Source: Deltaproteobacteria bacterium
Lineage (GTDB): Bacteria > Desulfobacterota > Desulfobacteria > Desulfobacterales > BuS5
Reading direction: 5' to 3'
Length of the DNA: 7,941 nucleotides
Assembly (NCBI GenBank): GCA_021157555.1
Contig: JAGGWL010000013.1
Span: 1 to 7,941 of the forward strand
In this document: in pieces, positions 1 to 6,190 of the stretch
How the letters are laid out: each line of letters opens with the position of its first letter
Position numbering within the stretch: the stretch's first letter is position 1
Notes under the pieces: generated by a model
The model's database searches: none
What the model was told of the DNA's origin: nothing
Seen by the model: only the letters and a program-made list of their open reading frames with translations
Translations under genes and position numbers: made by a program

Positions 1-267
1 GTCCGATTCATCCACATCCTTCGGCCTTCCTTCCATGTCCGCCGGTTTTTGAAGTATTTCAATCAGCGTGCCCTCCTTTGTATTTCTGGAGCCTAAAATA
101 ACACCGCTTATCAGGACTATTTTCCCTTTGTGAGCATCCGGTTCTTTGATGATCTTTTGAAAAGTCAATTCATTCGACACATTCATTCTCAATTCCCTGG
201 AAATAATGGGAGCGCAGCCTGAAATAATAAATAAAAAAAGGAGCATTGCGCAAAATTTTTTTTTCAT
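1..267 (-). CDS. slp: Slp-family outer-membrane lipoprotein, N-terminal part (runs off left edge)
   Basis: The reading frame is open from ATG at 267 to the window edge, giving 89 codons without a stop; the C-terminal part lies outside. Residues 1-18 form a lipoprotein signal: a lysine-rich start (MKKKF), a hydrophobic stretch and a lipobox ending ISGC, so Cys18 should be lipidated. The mature part has the Slp pattern: a segment about a neighbour-binding 'F' and 'H-K-G' (around residues 45-50), then G-K-I-V-L-I-S-G-V-I-L-G and a T-L-I-E-I-L strand followed by K-P-A-D. In E. coli, Slp is a starvation-inducible outer-membrane lipoprotein of unclear biochemical role. A GGAGA ribosome-binding site lies at 275-279. 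The gene follows the NikL-like gene in the same direction but after a 220-bp gap, so it may have its own promoter. Family call is from motif recognition only. Confidence 0.75.
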   Translation of the reverse strand, partial: MKKKFCAMLLFLFIISGCAPIISRELRMNVSNELTFQKIIKEPDAHKGKIVLISGVILGSRNTKEGTLIEILQKPADMEGRPKDVDESD

Positions 268-312
268 AATGAAATCTCCATTTTAAAAATACAATTCAAT
301 ATGACCCTATTC

Positions 313-433
313 TATAGATTGTCAGATATTTACTCTATTTTAAAATTTGGCACAAGGCCTAAGGGAGGAAGGCGTAAAAATAATACTCCGACGACCGATA
401 TAAGCAGTGAAATTATTTATCGGACAATCTATA
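313..433. repeat. Perfect 11-bp inverted repeat flanking ~99 bp in the gap before slp
   Basis: TATAGATTGTC at 313-323 is repeated as its exact reverse complement GACAATCTATA at 423-433. The 99 bp between hold no ORF that I can support. On the minus strand the right arm contributes TTGTCC, which lies 18 bp before TTATAT; this could serve as a weak promoter for the lipoprotein gene. The arms could be a regulator site pair, the ends of a small inserted element, or chance in an AT-rich region. Confidence 0.35.
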
Positions 434-487
434 TGTCTTCATGATGGTATGTAAAAAAAAATCGCTCAACTTAGGCTTAAATCAGGT

Positions 488-949
488 TTACTTATAACGC
501 TCCTTTTTTCCTCTCCATAGAAATAGAACCCCGGAAATTCCAAAAATAATACAGATACCTATAAGAGCCTTTTCGTATTTCGACAAAGAGCTGGCTGCTG
601 ATCTTCCTGTTTGTTCATCTGTTTCCAATTTCATCGCCTCATTAACAGAAACAGGGACCTCGAGCCTGTGTCCCATCTCATCATCCACAACCACTTTCCA
701 TTCTCCTGGCGTATCTGGGAAGAAACAGAACCGGCCGTTTCTGTCTGTCCTTCCGGATTGAAAGGTTAATTTCGCGGCAGGGGCTGAAATCTTTACCCTG
801 GCATAGCTCATAGGTTCTCCGGTGTCGTATTCAGCTATAACTACGATACCGCCGGAGCTTATTCTCCCCTTTACGCCGTGAGCATGCGCCAAAATCGGGA
901 GCAAAAAGAATACTGCCCACAAATAAATCGTTAGTTTTTTATATTTCAT
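488..949 (-). CDS. NikL/CbiL-like periplasmic protein with C-terminal membrane anchor
   Basis: A 153-residue protein. Residues 1-23 are a Sec signal peptide ending ILAHA, so the mature protein would begin His-Gly. Residues 30-105 look like a small beta-sandwich (carboxypeptidase-regulatory-like) with the signature T-D-R-N-G-R-F-C-F, P-G-E-W-K-V-V-V and D-D-E-M-G-H-R, which I recognise from the NikL/CbiL accessory proteins of nickel/cobalt ECF-type transporters. Residues about 128-145 are one hydrophobic helix, followed by a positive tail (RGKKERYK), so the globular part should face the periplasm. No CbiM/NikM permease is in the window. The start overlaps the stop of the response-regulator gene by 4 bp (ATGA), which suggests translational coupling. 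The domain call is fairly secure; the metal role is inferred from the family and the neighbours. Confidence 0.7.
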   Translation of the reverse strand: MKYKKLTIYLWAVFFLLPILAHAHGVKGRISSGGIVVIAEYDTGEPMSYARVKISAPAAKLTFQSGRTDRNGRFCFFPDTPGEWKVVVDDEMGHRLEVPVSVNEAMKLETDEQTGRSAASSLSKYEKALIGICIIFGISGVLFLWRGKKERYK

Positions 950-1341
950 GCCGCTGCTTCCTCTTTTCTCATGGCTGCCCGTTCAAAAGCGCCTTCTATC
1001 GCCACTTTCAGCACCTTGATTTTTACAGGTTTAGAGAGGTAACCGTCAAACCCGATCTCTTCAAATCCTTCAACCTTAAATTCGGCAGCATGTCCTGATA
1101 ATGCATAGATTACAGATTCAGAATCGGTCTCCCTGATATGTTTACACAACGCAATGCCGTCTATTCCCGGCATATTTAAATTCATTATTATGAGCGGGTA
1201 TTTTTCACTTTCCAGGATTTGCATCGCTTCTCCGGAATCAGCGGCAGTCTCTACAGCATATCCAAACATTCTGATTATGTCATTAATCATTTTTCTTTGT
1301 GATTCATCATCGTCAATAAACAGGATTTTTTTTTCTTTCAT
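946..1341 (-). CDS. Single-domain response regulator with Asn at the phospho-acceptor site
   Basis: A 131-residue stand-alone receiver (CheY-like) domain with no output domain. Most of the active site is present: the acidic cluster D10-D12 (LFIDDDES), Ser82 in ALSGHA (switch Ser/Thr position) and Lys104 in LSKP. The residue that should be phosphorylated is not Asp: the motif reads I-I-M-N-L-N-M-P-G-I-D-G, with Asn54 encoded by AAT (plus-strand 1180-1182). The domain may therefore be phosphorylation-independent, or locked in one state. No histidine kinase is in the window. Upstream is an AAAGGTG ribosome-binding site. The gene is coupled by ATGA overlap to the NikL-like gene, an unusual pairing. 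The short acidic/alanine tail (MRKEEAAA) carries no recognisable domain. Confidence 0.9.
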   Translation of the reverse strand: MKEKKILFIDDDESQRKMINDIIRMFGYAVETAADSGEAMQILESEKYPLIIMNLNMPGIDGIALCKHIRETDSESVIYALSGHAAEFKVEGFEEIGFDGYLSKPVKIKVLKVAIEGAFERAAMRKEEAAA

Positions 1342-1392
1342 AGATTACACCTTTCTTGCTTCACCAATCCTTCCAAACCGGAATTAATCAGC

Positions 1393-1421
1393 ATTATAAC
1401 TGCCCGAATATTATCAAAAGC
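1393..1421 (-). promoter_or_regulatory. Possible promoter for the response-regulator operon
   Basis: On the minus strand a perfect -10 hexamer TATAAT occupies 1393-1398, about 50 nt before the response-regulator start. The region 16-19 bp upstream has only a poor -35 (GCTTTT-like), and a TTGATA lies too close (13 bp). The site is plausible because the gap of 208 bp separates this gene from the methylase, but the weak -35 keeps confidence low. Confidence 0.3.
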
Positions 1422-1451
1422 AGCGTCACTAACAACAATAAGGAACGGGAA

Positions 1452-1495
1452 CAGGAAAAAAAACAAGATAACAAAAAGACCTGCTTGTTTTCCTG
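1452..1495 (-). terminator. Inverted repeat, possible terminator after the methylase gene
   Basis: The minus-strand transcript leaving the methylase gene (stop at 1550) would contain CAGGAAAACAAG, a 16-nt U-rich loop, then CTTGTTTTTTTTCCTG. The arms pair fully except for four extra U residues. The U-run is inside the 3' arm rather than after it, so this is not a textbook intrinsic terminator. Directly beyond it (1439-1452) is TAAGGAACGGGAAC, a motif shared with the palindromic repeats at 6101-6119 and 7855-7873, so it could instead be a decayed repeat copy. Confidence 0.35.
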
Positions 1496-1549
1496 GAAGT
1501 TTTACAAACTGTATTCTTATAAAAAATTTAAAAATTTCAATCCATTGTT

Positions 1550-2401
1550 TTATTTAACGGCATTGCCGATTATCAAAAGCCCCATCCACTTTTCATCAGT
1601 TTTTTTCAGATCATCTAAAATCTTGCCCAAGGTGCTCTTTAGCACCTTTTCTTTTTCCGAATACCCCGCATAATAGACAATAGCCATGGGAAGCTCAGGC
1701 GGATAATATTTGCTGAATTTTTCCACAAGCCTGTCCATTGATGAAATGGCCATGTAAAAAACCATCGTAACATTATATCCGGAAAGATCCTTTAGAAGAT
1801 CATCCCCCTTTTCAAAGGATCTTCCGAACATGGAATGAGGAGCTGTAAGCATGACAAAATTAATCCCTTCTCCTATCATAGGTTTTTTAAGGGCAGCGCT
1901 TGCTGCATTAAATGCGCTTATTCCGGGGATTACTTCAAGATATTTATAGTCAAATCCTTTTAATAGCCAGTAAAGGGATGGACCGTAAACACAAGGGTCT
2001 CCGCTATCCAGCATAACCACGGTTTTTTTCTTGTTAATGGCATCCATTACAAAGTTGAAAACCTTTTTTTTCCGTTTTTCCACCCTTTGCAGCCATTTTG
2101 CGTAATCGGTTTTACGCAGCTTCATTGCCTCTTCATCATGGATGCCTTCCCAGGGGTCGAAAGCAACTTTTGCGGGATTAATATATTGTGGAAAATTTTT
2201 CTGGATATACGGCGGGCATAAAAAAATATCCGCATTTTCAAGAACCGCCAACCCCTTTGGGGCAGTGAGATCAGGGCCTGCCGGCCCCATCCCTATTACG
2301 TAGAGTTTGCCTTCCTCTTTTGCATGAGCCGGCGGCGTTAAAGAATAAACAGAGATAAATATCGCAAAAAGTAAAACCGTTATAAATCTTGATCTAATCA
2401 T
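1550..2401 (-). CDS. Signal-peptide-bearing tetrapyrrole (corrin/porphyrin) methylase, CobM/CbiF-like
   Basis: With the start at 2401 the protein is 283 residues. Residues 1-27 form a Sec signal peptide (charged MIRSR, hydrophobic core, cleavage after PPAHA). The rest is a full tetrapyrrole methylase: the N-terminal motif G-M-G-P-A-G-P-D-L-T at 37-46, the SAM-site motif S-G-D-P-C-V-Y-G at 133-140, V-I-P-G-I-S-A-F-N-A-A at 157-167, then a C-terminal lobe with Y-P-P-E-L-P-M-A-I-V-Y-Y and a terminal L-L-I-I-G-N. Relatives such as precorrin-4 C11-methyltransferase transfer methyl groups from SAM to corrin precursors in the cytoplasm and are about 250 residues. An exported version is odd because SAM is not known in the periplasm; it may bind rather than methylate a tetrapyrrole. 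No other corrin-pathway gene is nearby; the neighbours are uptake and metal proteins. An upstream in-frame ATG at 2431 lacks a ribosome-binding site. Family is secure, substrate unknown. Confidence 0.85.
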   Translation of the reverse strand: MIRSRFITVLLFAIFISVYSLTPPAHAKEEGKLYVIGMGPAGPDLTAPKGLAVLENADIFLCPPYIQKNFPQYINPAKVAFDPWEGIHDEEAMKLRKTDYAKWLQRVEKRKKKVFNFVMDAINKKKTVVMLDSGDPCVYGPSLYWLLKGFDYKYLEVIPGISAFNAASAALKKPMIGEGINFVMLTAPHSMFGRSFEKGDDLLKDLSGYNVTMVFYMAISSMDRLVEKFSKYYPPELPMAIVYYAGYSEKEKVLKSTLGKILDDLKKTDEKWMGLLIIGNAVK

Positions 2402-2406
2402 TTTTT

Positions 2407-2411
2407 CTCCT
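2407..2411 (-). promoter_or_regulatory. Ribosome-binding site fixing the methylase start
   Basis: AGGAG on the minus strand, 5 nt before the ATG at 2401. It decides the start in favour of the form beginning MIRSRF, whose N-terminus is then a clean signal peptide, over the ATG ten codons upstream. Confidence 0.75.
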
Positions 2412-2441
2412 GAAAATAGAGCCGGTTTCAAAATGTTTAAT

Positions 2442-2537
2442 TTTGTTCGAGGTCAAGGAAGGCTCAAATTTTAATCACACGAATAGATTGAGTATTTCGA
2501 GGATTAAAATTTGAGCCTGACGTAGAGATCGGGCAAA
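2442..2537. repeat. Palindromic repeat element A (MITE/REP-like), 96 bp
   Basis: A 17-bp perfect inverted repeat (2460-2476 with 2502-2518) with a 25-nt centre sits between the DUF4198 and methylase genes. The outer ends read TTTGTTCGA at 2442-2450 and GATCGGGCAAA at 2527-2537. The same two ends, in the opposite orientation, bound the palindrome at 5989-6065, and the centres are also alike (GAAATA, CTC, ATTC), while the stems are unrelated in sequence but still self-complementary. No U-run follows the stem, so it is not a simple terminator. It may form a cruciform or an RNA hairpin within the operon transcript. Confidence 0.65.
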
Positions 2538-2561
2538 AAAGGGCGTTTTAAAATTGGCTTA

Positions 2562-3368
2562 CTATTTTACCTCAAAGGTCAAGATGGCGGCATATTGATC
2601 AACATCACACTCTGATGTCTCTTCGCGCACTTTTTTTAACGGAATTTTTACCCACCAGATACCCGGCTGTGTGATACGGATGTTCACTATTCCATCCGTG
2701 TCTGTTTTGGCAGTGAACGGGTATTCCGCCCTTGTTGAAAATCCGACATAAGTGGCATAAACAAGCTCCCCTGCCAGGGATTTTCCCTTAAAGAGTACTT
2801 TTAGCGGAAGATAATCGCCGGCTTTAAGCAGACAGGGATCTTTTTGCGGAATCATTTCAATGGCATGTCCCAAAACTTTGTTATAGGCGGAGCCGCCCGG
2901 CTTTTCAGCATAAAAAATCGCTTTGGTAAAAAATTCCACGTGCCGGCAGGATATCGCGTTTGAAAGCTCTTTTTTACTTTTTCTTTTCTTGCCTTCTGGA
3001 GTCTTGCTGACAAAGAGAGGCTTCATGGCCGCAACAGCAAGATAAGTCCCCTCTTGGCGGATGTTCAGATCGACGCCAACTTCATTAAAAAAGGATTCTG
3101 GATCATATTTTTTTAATATAAAATTTTTCTTTTTTCCGGTTGGCTCCAGATAAAAAAAGTCCTTCATTCTTTCAGGCCTTGCAAAATCGGAAAAGGGAAG
3201 GGAGTGTCCCATATGCAAAAAGACCTTCGCTGTATCTCCGACCTTTTGGTCATAATGATCAAGCCCTATCCACAGGTCGTGCGCGCTTGCTTGTGGCACA
3301 AATATTAACAATGCAATGATCAATATACATCCTTGCAACCATCTTTTTTTCTCTTTTTGTGTTTTCAT
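2562..3368 (-). CDS. DUF4198 periplasmic protein, NikK-like metal-uptake accessory
   Basis: A 268-residue protein counted from the ATG at 3368. Residues 1-29 are a Sec signal peptide (MKTQKEKKRW, hydrophobic core, cleavage after VPQASA), giving a mature start of His-Asp-Leu-Trp, as is usual for DUF4198 proteins. The family has two beta-sandwich halves: here F-L-H-M-G-H-S in the first, and near the C-terminus a K-T-D-T-D-G-I-V-N-I strand and P-G-I-W-W-V-K-I. Members, some called NikK, lie beside nickel/cobalt transporters and TonB receptors and are thought to handle the metal or its chelate in the periplasm. It follows the TonB receptor gene by 34 bp and is very probably co-transcribed with it. 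A longer form starting at 3416 would overlap the receptor gene and lacks a ribosome-binding site. Family call is good; the role is inferred. Confidence 0.75.
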   Translation of the reverse strand: MKTQKEKKRWLQGCILIIALLIFVPQASAHDLWIGLDHYDQKVGDTAKVFLHMGHSLPFSDFARPERMKDFFYLEPTGKKKNFILKKYDPESFFNEVGVDLNIRQEGTYLAVAAMKPLFVSKTPEGKKRKSKKELSNAISCRHVEFFTKAIFYAEKPGGSAYNKVLGHAIEMIPQKDPCLLKAGDYLPLKVLFKGKSLAGELVYATYVGFSTRAEYPFTAKTDTDGIVNIRITQPGIWWVKIPLKKVREETSECDVDQYAAILTFEVK

Positions 3369-3374
3369 TTTGTT

Positions 3375-3379
3375 CTCCC
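3375..3379 (-). promoter_or_regulatory. Ribosome-binding site fixing the DUF4198 start
   Basis: GGGAG on the minus strand, 6 nt before the ATG at 3368. It supports the shorter protein, which places the signal peptide at the N-terminus and removes an overlap with the receptor gene. Confidence 0.7.
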
Positions 3380-3402
3380 TTTTTGAAATTATGAAATTTT
3401 TA

Positions 3403-5709
3403 TTAAAATTTTCCACTTACTGTGAATATCGCCGTAAAAGGCGAACCGGCATAGTACTCTGCGCCTGTTCCGGTATCATCTGCTACAATTGCACCAACGT
3501 ATCTTTTATTAAATAAATTACTCAATTCAAAGCCGACTTTTCCTTCTCTTAATCCCCAAAAATCATCTATTATATATCCTAAATTTAAGTCAACAACCGC
3601 GTAATCATCAATTCTTTCTTTATTTAAGGCATCTCCATACCTGCTGCCAATCCATTTGAGTGTGGGGCTAATCTCAAAATTATTAATTGTGTAGATTAAG
3701 CCTGACTTAACAATCCATTCCGGGGTATCAGGAATCTGGTTGCCTTCAATTTTTAGAATCTTATCACCTCTTTTGAAATCATCATCAAAACTCATATCTG
3801 TGTAGCTGGGATTAAAATAAACAATTAAATTTTTTGATGGATAAAAATTCAGCTCCAATTCAAATCCATATGCTGTAGCATCGCCGACATTTTGATAATA
3901 ACTGATCGGCATGTTATTAGCGGGATTAATTATTCTCGGATCATCAATGCTGGCCAATAAATCCTTATGCTCACTGTAAAAAAGCACGGGGGCTATGGAA
4001 AAATATTTGTGGCTGTACCTGAAACCAAAATCAAAATTGTCTGATGTTTCCATTTCCCAATCATCAAATATATCCTGTAATGTCATGTTGGCATTCTTAA
4101 ACAATTTTTTTTTCATAGCGTATGCAGTTGTAGTGGGGACATACGCATAAGGTCTCATGTAATTTTTGCCATAATTAAAATACATTTTGGTATTTTCAGT
4201 AAACTCATAGCCGATGCCAAACGTAGGCAAAACTTCATCATAATCTGTTTCTTTCAAACTGAGATCGGGATCTTCATTTAAGTTAAGCGCTGCATCCGAA
4301 GTGTATCCGGTGCTTGCCGGCTCTTCATAATAAAAATATTTCAGCCCTGCCTGAAATTTGAATTTGTTCAGTTCATAAGAGAGTTTGGCATAAGGACTGT
4401 GAATTGCCCCGTGCCCATCATTTTTTGCATAGTACATATACCCATTATATTCCAAGCCATCGGCAGTGGTGACATATCTTTTAACATATTTTTCTAAATC
4501 ATGAGATTCAAACCAGTAACCGGCTGTTATTTCAACGTCTGAAATATCAAAATTTATTTCAGGTATGACTCCATATCGTTCTAACTCTCTAATTTTCTTT
4601 AATACACCGGGCTTCTTTGGTTGAGTGTACCCCATAACAGGGAAACCTTCTTTTCCTTCCAAAAAATTTGCGTCTTCACTGGAATAGTAAGGTTTCAAAG
4701 ACAAATTAAATTTTCCGGGAATATTTATATTAATAACTGACATAAAGTCTCTGTTTATAAATTTTCCCCGATTGTAATCATAGTAATTTACATCTTTCTT
4801 CAGGTCCGACGTAAGTTCATTATTATAATGGTGGTAAAAATTGTCGTCATGGTTTATATGATCAGCTTGCTCGTAATTAAGTTCCTTAAAAAAATGTCTC
4901 TCAACTTCATTAAAGTTGTAAAACAGGTTTATATCTACTATATCATCAAAAAATTGCTGATTTAATCCCAATGTTACATGATCTCTTCCCCCAAGCTCCC
5001 CTTTTCCTTTCCATTTATCTGCCTTTGTATAAGAATATGATCCGAAACACTTTGTTTTTGTTGGCAATTCTCCTGAGTCAATCCTTAAAAAAGTTCTAAC
5101 AAAGTCTTTAGAACCAAAACTTTGTCCCAACTCAACTCCCGCCTTATCTTCCGGTCTTCTTAATTGTAATGCCATTGAGCCGCCTCTATTACCGGAGCCT
5201 GTACCTAAATCAGCAGGGCTTCCTCCCTTATAAAGACTGACGCTTTCCATATTCTCCATATCATATATATCTTCTCTCGCTCCAATAGGCATGATTCCAT
5301 AATTCGGAATACCTTCAACTGTCATGCCGCAATAAATTCCTTTCGCTCCCCTGATACGTATGTCCGTACCGCTTAGCCCGTAAGGGTCTTTACTTTCCAC
5401 ATTAAGACCGGGAAGGATATCCAATGTATTGTAAACGCTTGTTTTTGCAGGCGTTCCCAAAAGTTCGATTCCTTTTTTGGTTACAGACGTTCCTGTATAA
5501 AGAGAATCGCCCGTTTGTCTGGTTGGACGGATTAATTCGCCGATAACTGTGATGTCTTCCAATACATATATGTTGCTTTTTTCATCGCCGGCCATCAAAT
5601 CATTTTTTTTTTCTTCTTCCGCATGGCCAGTATACACAAAAAACAGCCAAATTATCCCTGTGATTATGATAGATAGCTTTCTTTTTTTTATACTGCATTG
5701 TTGCTTCAT
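3403..5709 (-). CDS. TonB-dependent outer-membrane receptor
   Basis: A complete 768-residue receptor. Residues 1-30 are a signal peptide (KKRK, hydrophobic core, YTGHA). A TonB box, E-D-I-T-V-I-G, is at 51-57. The plug spans about 70-185 with L-D-I-L-P-G-L-N-V, D-I-R-I-R-G and M-E-S-V-S-L-Y-K-G-G-S-P-A-D-L-G. The rest is a 22-strand-type barrel rich in alternating aromatic residues, including the late L-S-N-L-F-N-K-R-Y motif and a terminal Phe768, as outer-membrane assembly needs. It moves a bound ligand across the outer membrane using TonB/ExbBD energy; those genes are not here. An early barrel loop (284-294, HINHDDNFYHH) is histidine- and aspartate-rich and could touch a metal. With the DUF4198 and NikL-like genes downstream, a nickel/cobalt or metal-tetrapyrrole ligand is plausible but unproven. 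AGGAG lies 8 nt before the ATG. Confidence 0.93.
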   Translation of the reverse strand: MKQQCSIKKRKLSIIITGIIWLFFVYTGHAEEEKKNDLMAGDEKSNIYVLEDITVIGELIRPTRQTGDSLYTGTSVTKKGIELLGTPAKTSVYNTLDILPGLNVESKDPYGLSGTDIRIRGAKGIYCGMTVEGIPNYGIMPIGAREDIYDMENMESVSLYKGGSPADLGTGSGNRGGSMALQLRRPEDKAGVELGQSFGSKDFVRTFLRIDSGELPTKTKCFGSYSYTKADKWKGKGELGGRDHVTLGLNQQFFDDIVDINLFYNFNEVERHFFKELNYEQADHINHDDNFYHHYNNELTSDLKKDVNYYDYNRGKFINRDFMSVININIPGKFNLSLKPYYSSEDANFLEGKEGFPVMGYTQPKKPGVLKKIRELERYGVIPEINFDISDVEITAGYWFESHDLEKYVKRYVTTADGLEYNGYMYYAKNDGHGAIHSPYAKLSYELNKFKFQAGLKYFYYEEPASTGYTSDAALNLNEDPDLSLKETDYDEVLPTFGIGYEFTENTKMYFNYGKNYMRPYAYVPTTTAYAMKKKLFKNANMTLQDIFDDWEMETSDNFDFGFRYSHKYFSIAPVLFYSEHKDLLASIDDPRIINPANNMPISYYQNVGDATAYGFELELNFYPSKNLIVYFNPSYTDMSFDDDFKRGDKILKIEGNQIPDTPEWIVKSGLIYTINNFEISPTLKWIGSRYGDALNKERIDDYAVVDLNLGYIIDDFWGLREGKVGFELSNLFNKRYVGAIVADDTGTGAEYYAGSPFTAIFTVSGKF

Positions 5710-5740
5710 TCTTTTTTCTCCTTAGGGCTCGCTCAAAAAC

Positions 5741-5796
5741 AAAAAAAGCCAGGATATTTAAAAGGCGCATCTGCCCTCCTAAACCTTCCTGGCTTA
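5741..5796 (-). promoter_or_regulatory. Leader hairpin copy 1, attenuator-like, 31 nt before the TonB-receptor start
   Basis: In the minus-strand RNA, AAGCCAGGA pairs perfectly with TCCTGGCTT (5787-5795 with 5746-5754), and the 3' arm runs into TTTTTTTG. The loop can form a small inner hairpin (AGGGC with GCCTT). The outer stem is shared with the copies at 5836-5894 and 7680-7738, while the loop differs. Shape and position, stem plus U-run directly before the ribosome-binding site, suggest a transcription attenuator or ligand-responsive leader. It matches no riboswitch class I know. Confidence 0.5.
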
Positions 5797-5801
5797 TTAA
5801 A

Positions 5802-5819
5802 ATAAGTCTTATGACTTAT
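5802..5819. promoter_or_regulatory. Short perfect palindrome between the two leader hairpins
   Basis: ATAAGTC, a 4-nt TTAT spacer, then GACTTAT: 7-bp perfect arms. On the minus strand it is followed by TTTT. It could be a regulator-binding site or a small stem in the TonB leader. It does not match the NikR or Fur consensus patterns I know. Confidence 0.35.
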
Positions 5820-5835
5820 ACTGGTAACCGAAAAC

Positions 5836-5894
5836 AAAAAAAGCCGGAAAGATTACAAGGCCTTTTTTGACCTTTTTAAACCTTCCTGGCTTTA
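5836..5894 (-). promoter_or_regulatory. Leader hairpin copy 2, attenuator-like, upstream of the TonB receptor
   Basis: The minus-strand sequence AATAAAGCCAGGAAGG is followed by a loop that can fold as AAGG with CCTT, then CTTTCCGGCTTTTTTTG. The outer stem is six pairs, one bulged base, then four more pairs. It stands in tandem with copy 1, about 50 nt away, and has the same layout as copy 3 before the FmdE-like gene. No ORF is present. The tandem arrangement resembles doubled leader regulators, but function is not shown. Confidence 0.5.
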
Positions 5895-5935
5895 TTAAAT
5901 TATTTAATCACTATATTTTTATTACAAACTTGCTT

Positions 5936-6117
5936 AGGAACATGAACAAAACAACTTCCCCAACTATACCTCACAGCTTCAGACCATCTTTGCCCGATCT
6001 AAAAGCACAAAAATTTTGAAATAGCTCGCTATTCCTGCAACTTTTGTGCTTTTAGATCGAACAAACCTGACCTAAATCTGTGAGCCTGCTTAGGGAAGTT
6101 ATTTCGTCCCCGTTCCT
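5936..6117. repeat. ~180-bp imperfect palindromic element containing repeat element B
   Basis: Outer ends at 5936-5961 and 6092-6117 are inverted repeats matching at 20 of 26 positions. Further in, CTCACAG pairs with CTGTGAG (near 5970 and 6078-6084). The core (5989-6065) has an 18-bp perfect inverted repeat, CGATCTAAAAGCACAAAA at 5995-6012 with its complement at 6042-6059, bounded by TTTGCCCGATC and TCGAACAAA, the same ends as element A at 2442-2537. No ORF inside; it looks like a non-autonomous palindromic repeat inserted between promoter and TonB-receptor gene. The whole 5710-6208 gap thus contains promoter, palindrome and leader hairpins but no gene. Confidence 0.65.
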
Positions 6118-6127
6118 TATTCTAAAC

Positions 6128-6182
6128 GCAGCTTCATGCTGCAATTAAATTATTTATATCCTATTATAAGCTGTATTGTCAA
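6128..6182 (-). promoter_or_regulatory. Sigma-70-type promoter for the TonB-receptor operon, with a hairpin at the RNA start
   Basis: On the minus strand a perfect -35 TTGACA (6177-6182) and a -10 TATAAA (6153-6158) are separated by 18 bp, the best promoter match in the window. Transcription would start near 6146 and produce a leader of about 435 nt before the receptor start, containing the palindromic element and both leader hairpins. Just after the expected start is GCAGC-TTCAT-GCTGC (6128-6142), a 5-bp-arm palindrome that could cap the RNA or serve as an operator. Confidence 0.55.
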
Positions 6183-6190
6183 ACAAAATT

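Noticed and set aside
349..363. TGGCAC resembling the -24 half of a sigma-54 promoter
   Set aside because: The matching -12 position reads AA instead of GC, so the promoter pattern is not met.
1154..1673. Plus-strand ORFs opposite the response regulator and methylase (77 and 105 codons)
   Set aside because: They overlap well-supported minus-strand genes, have no ribosome-binding site and low-complexity, K/S/F-rich products.
2402..2431. Upstream ATG at 2431 as the methylase start
   Set aside because: No ribosome-binding site precedes it, and it would bury the signal peptide behind ten extra residues.
2442..2537. Element A as an intrinsic terminator of the DUF4198 gene
   Set aside because: The 17-bp stem is AT-rich and no U-run follows on either strand; shared ends with element B mark it as a repeat.
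5936..6117. Palindromic element as a CRISPR or integron attC site
   Set aside because: There are no evenly spaced direct repeats, and the ends do not match the attC core (RYYYAAC / GTTRRRY).
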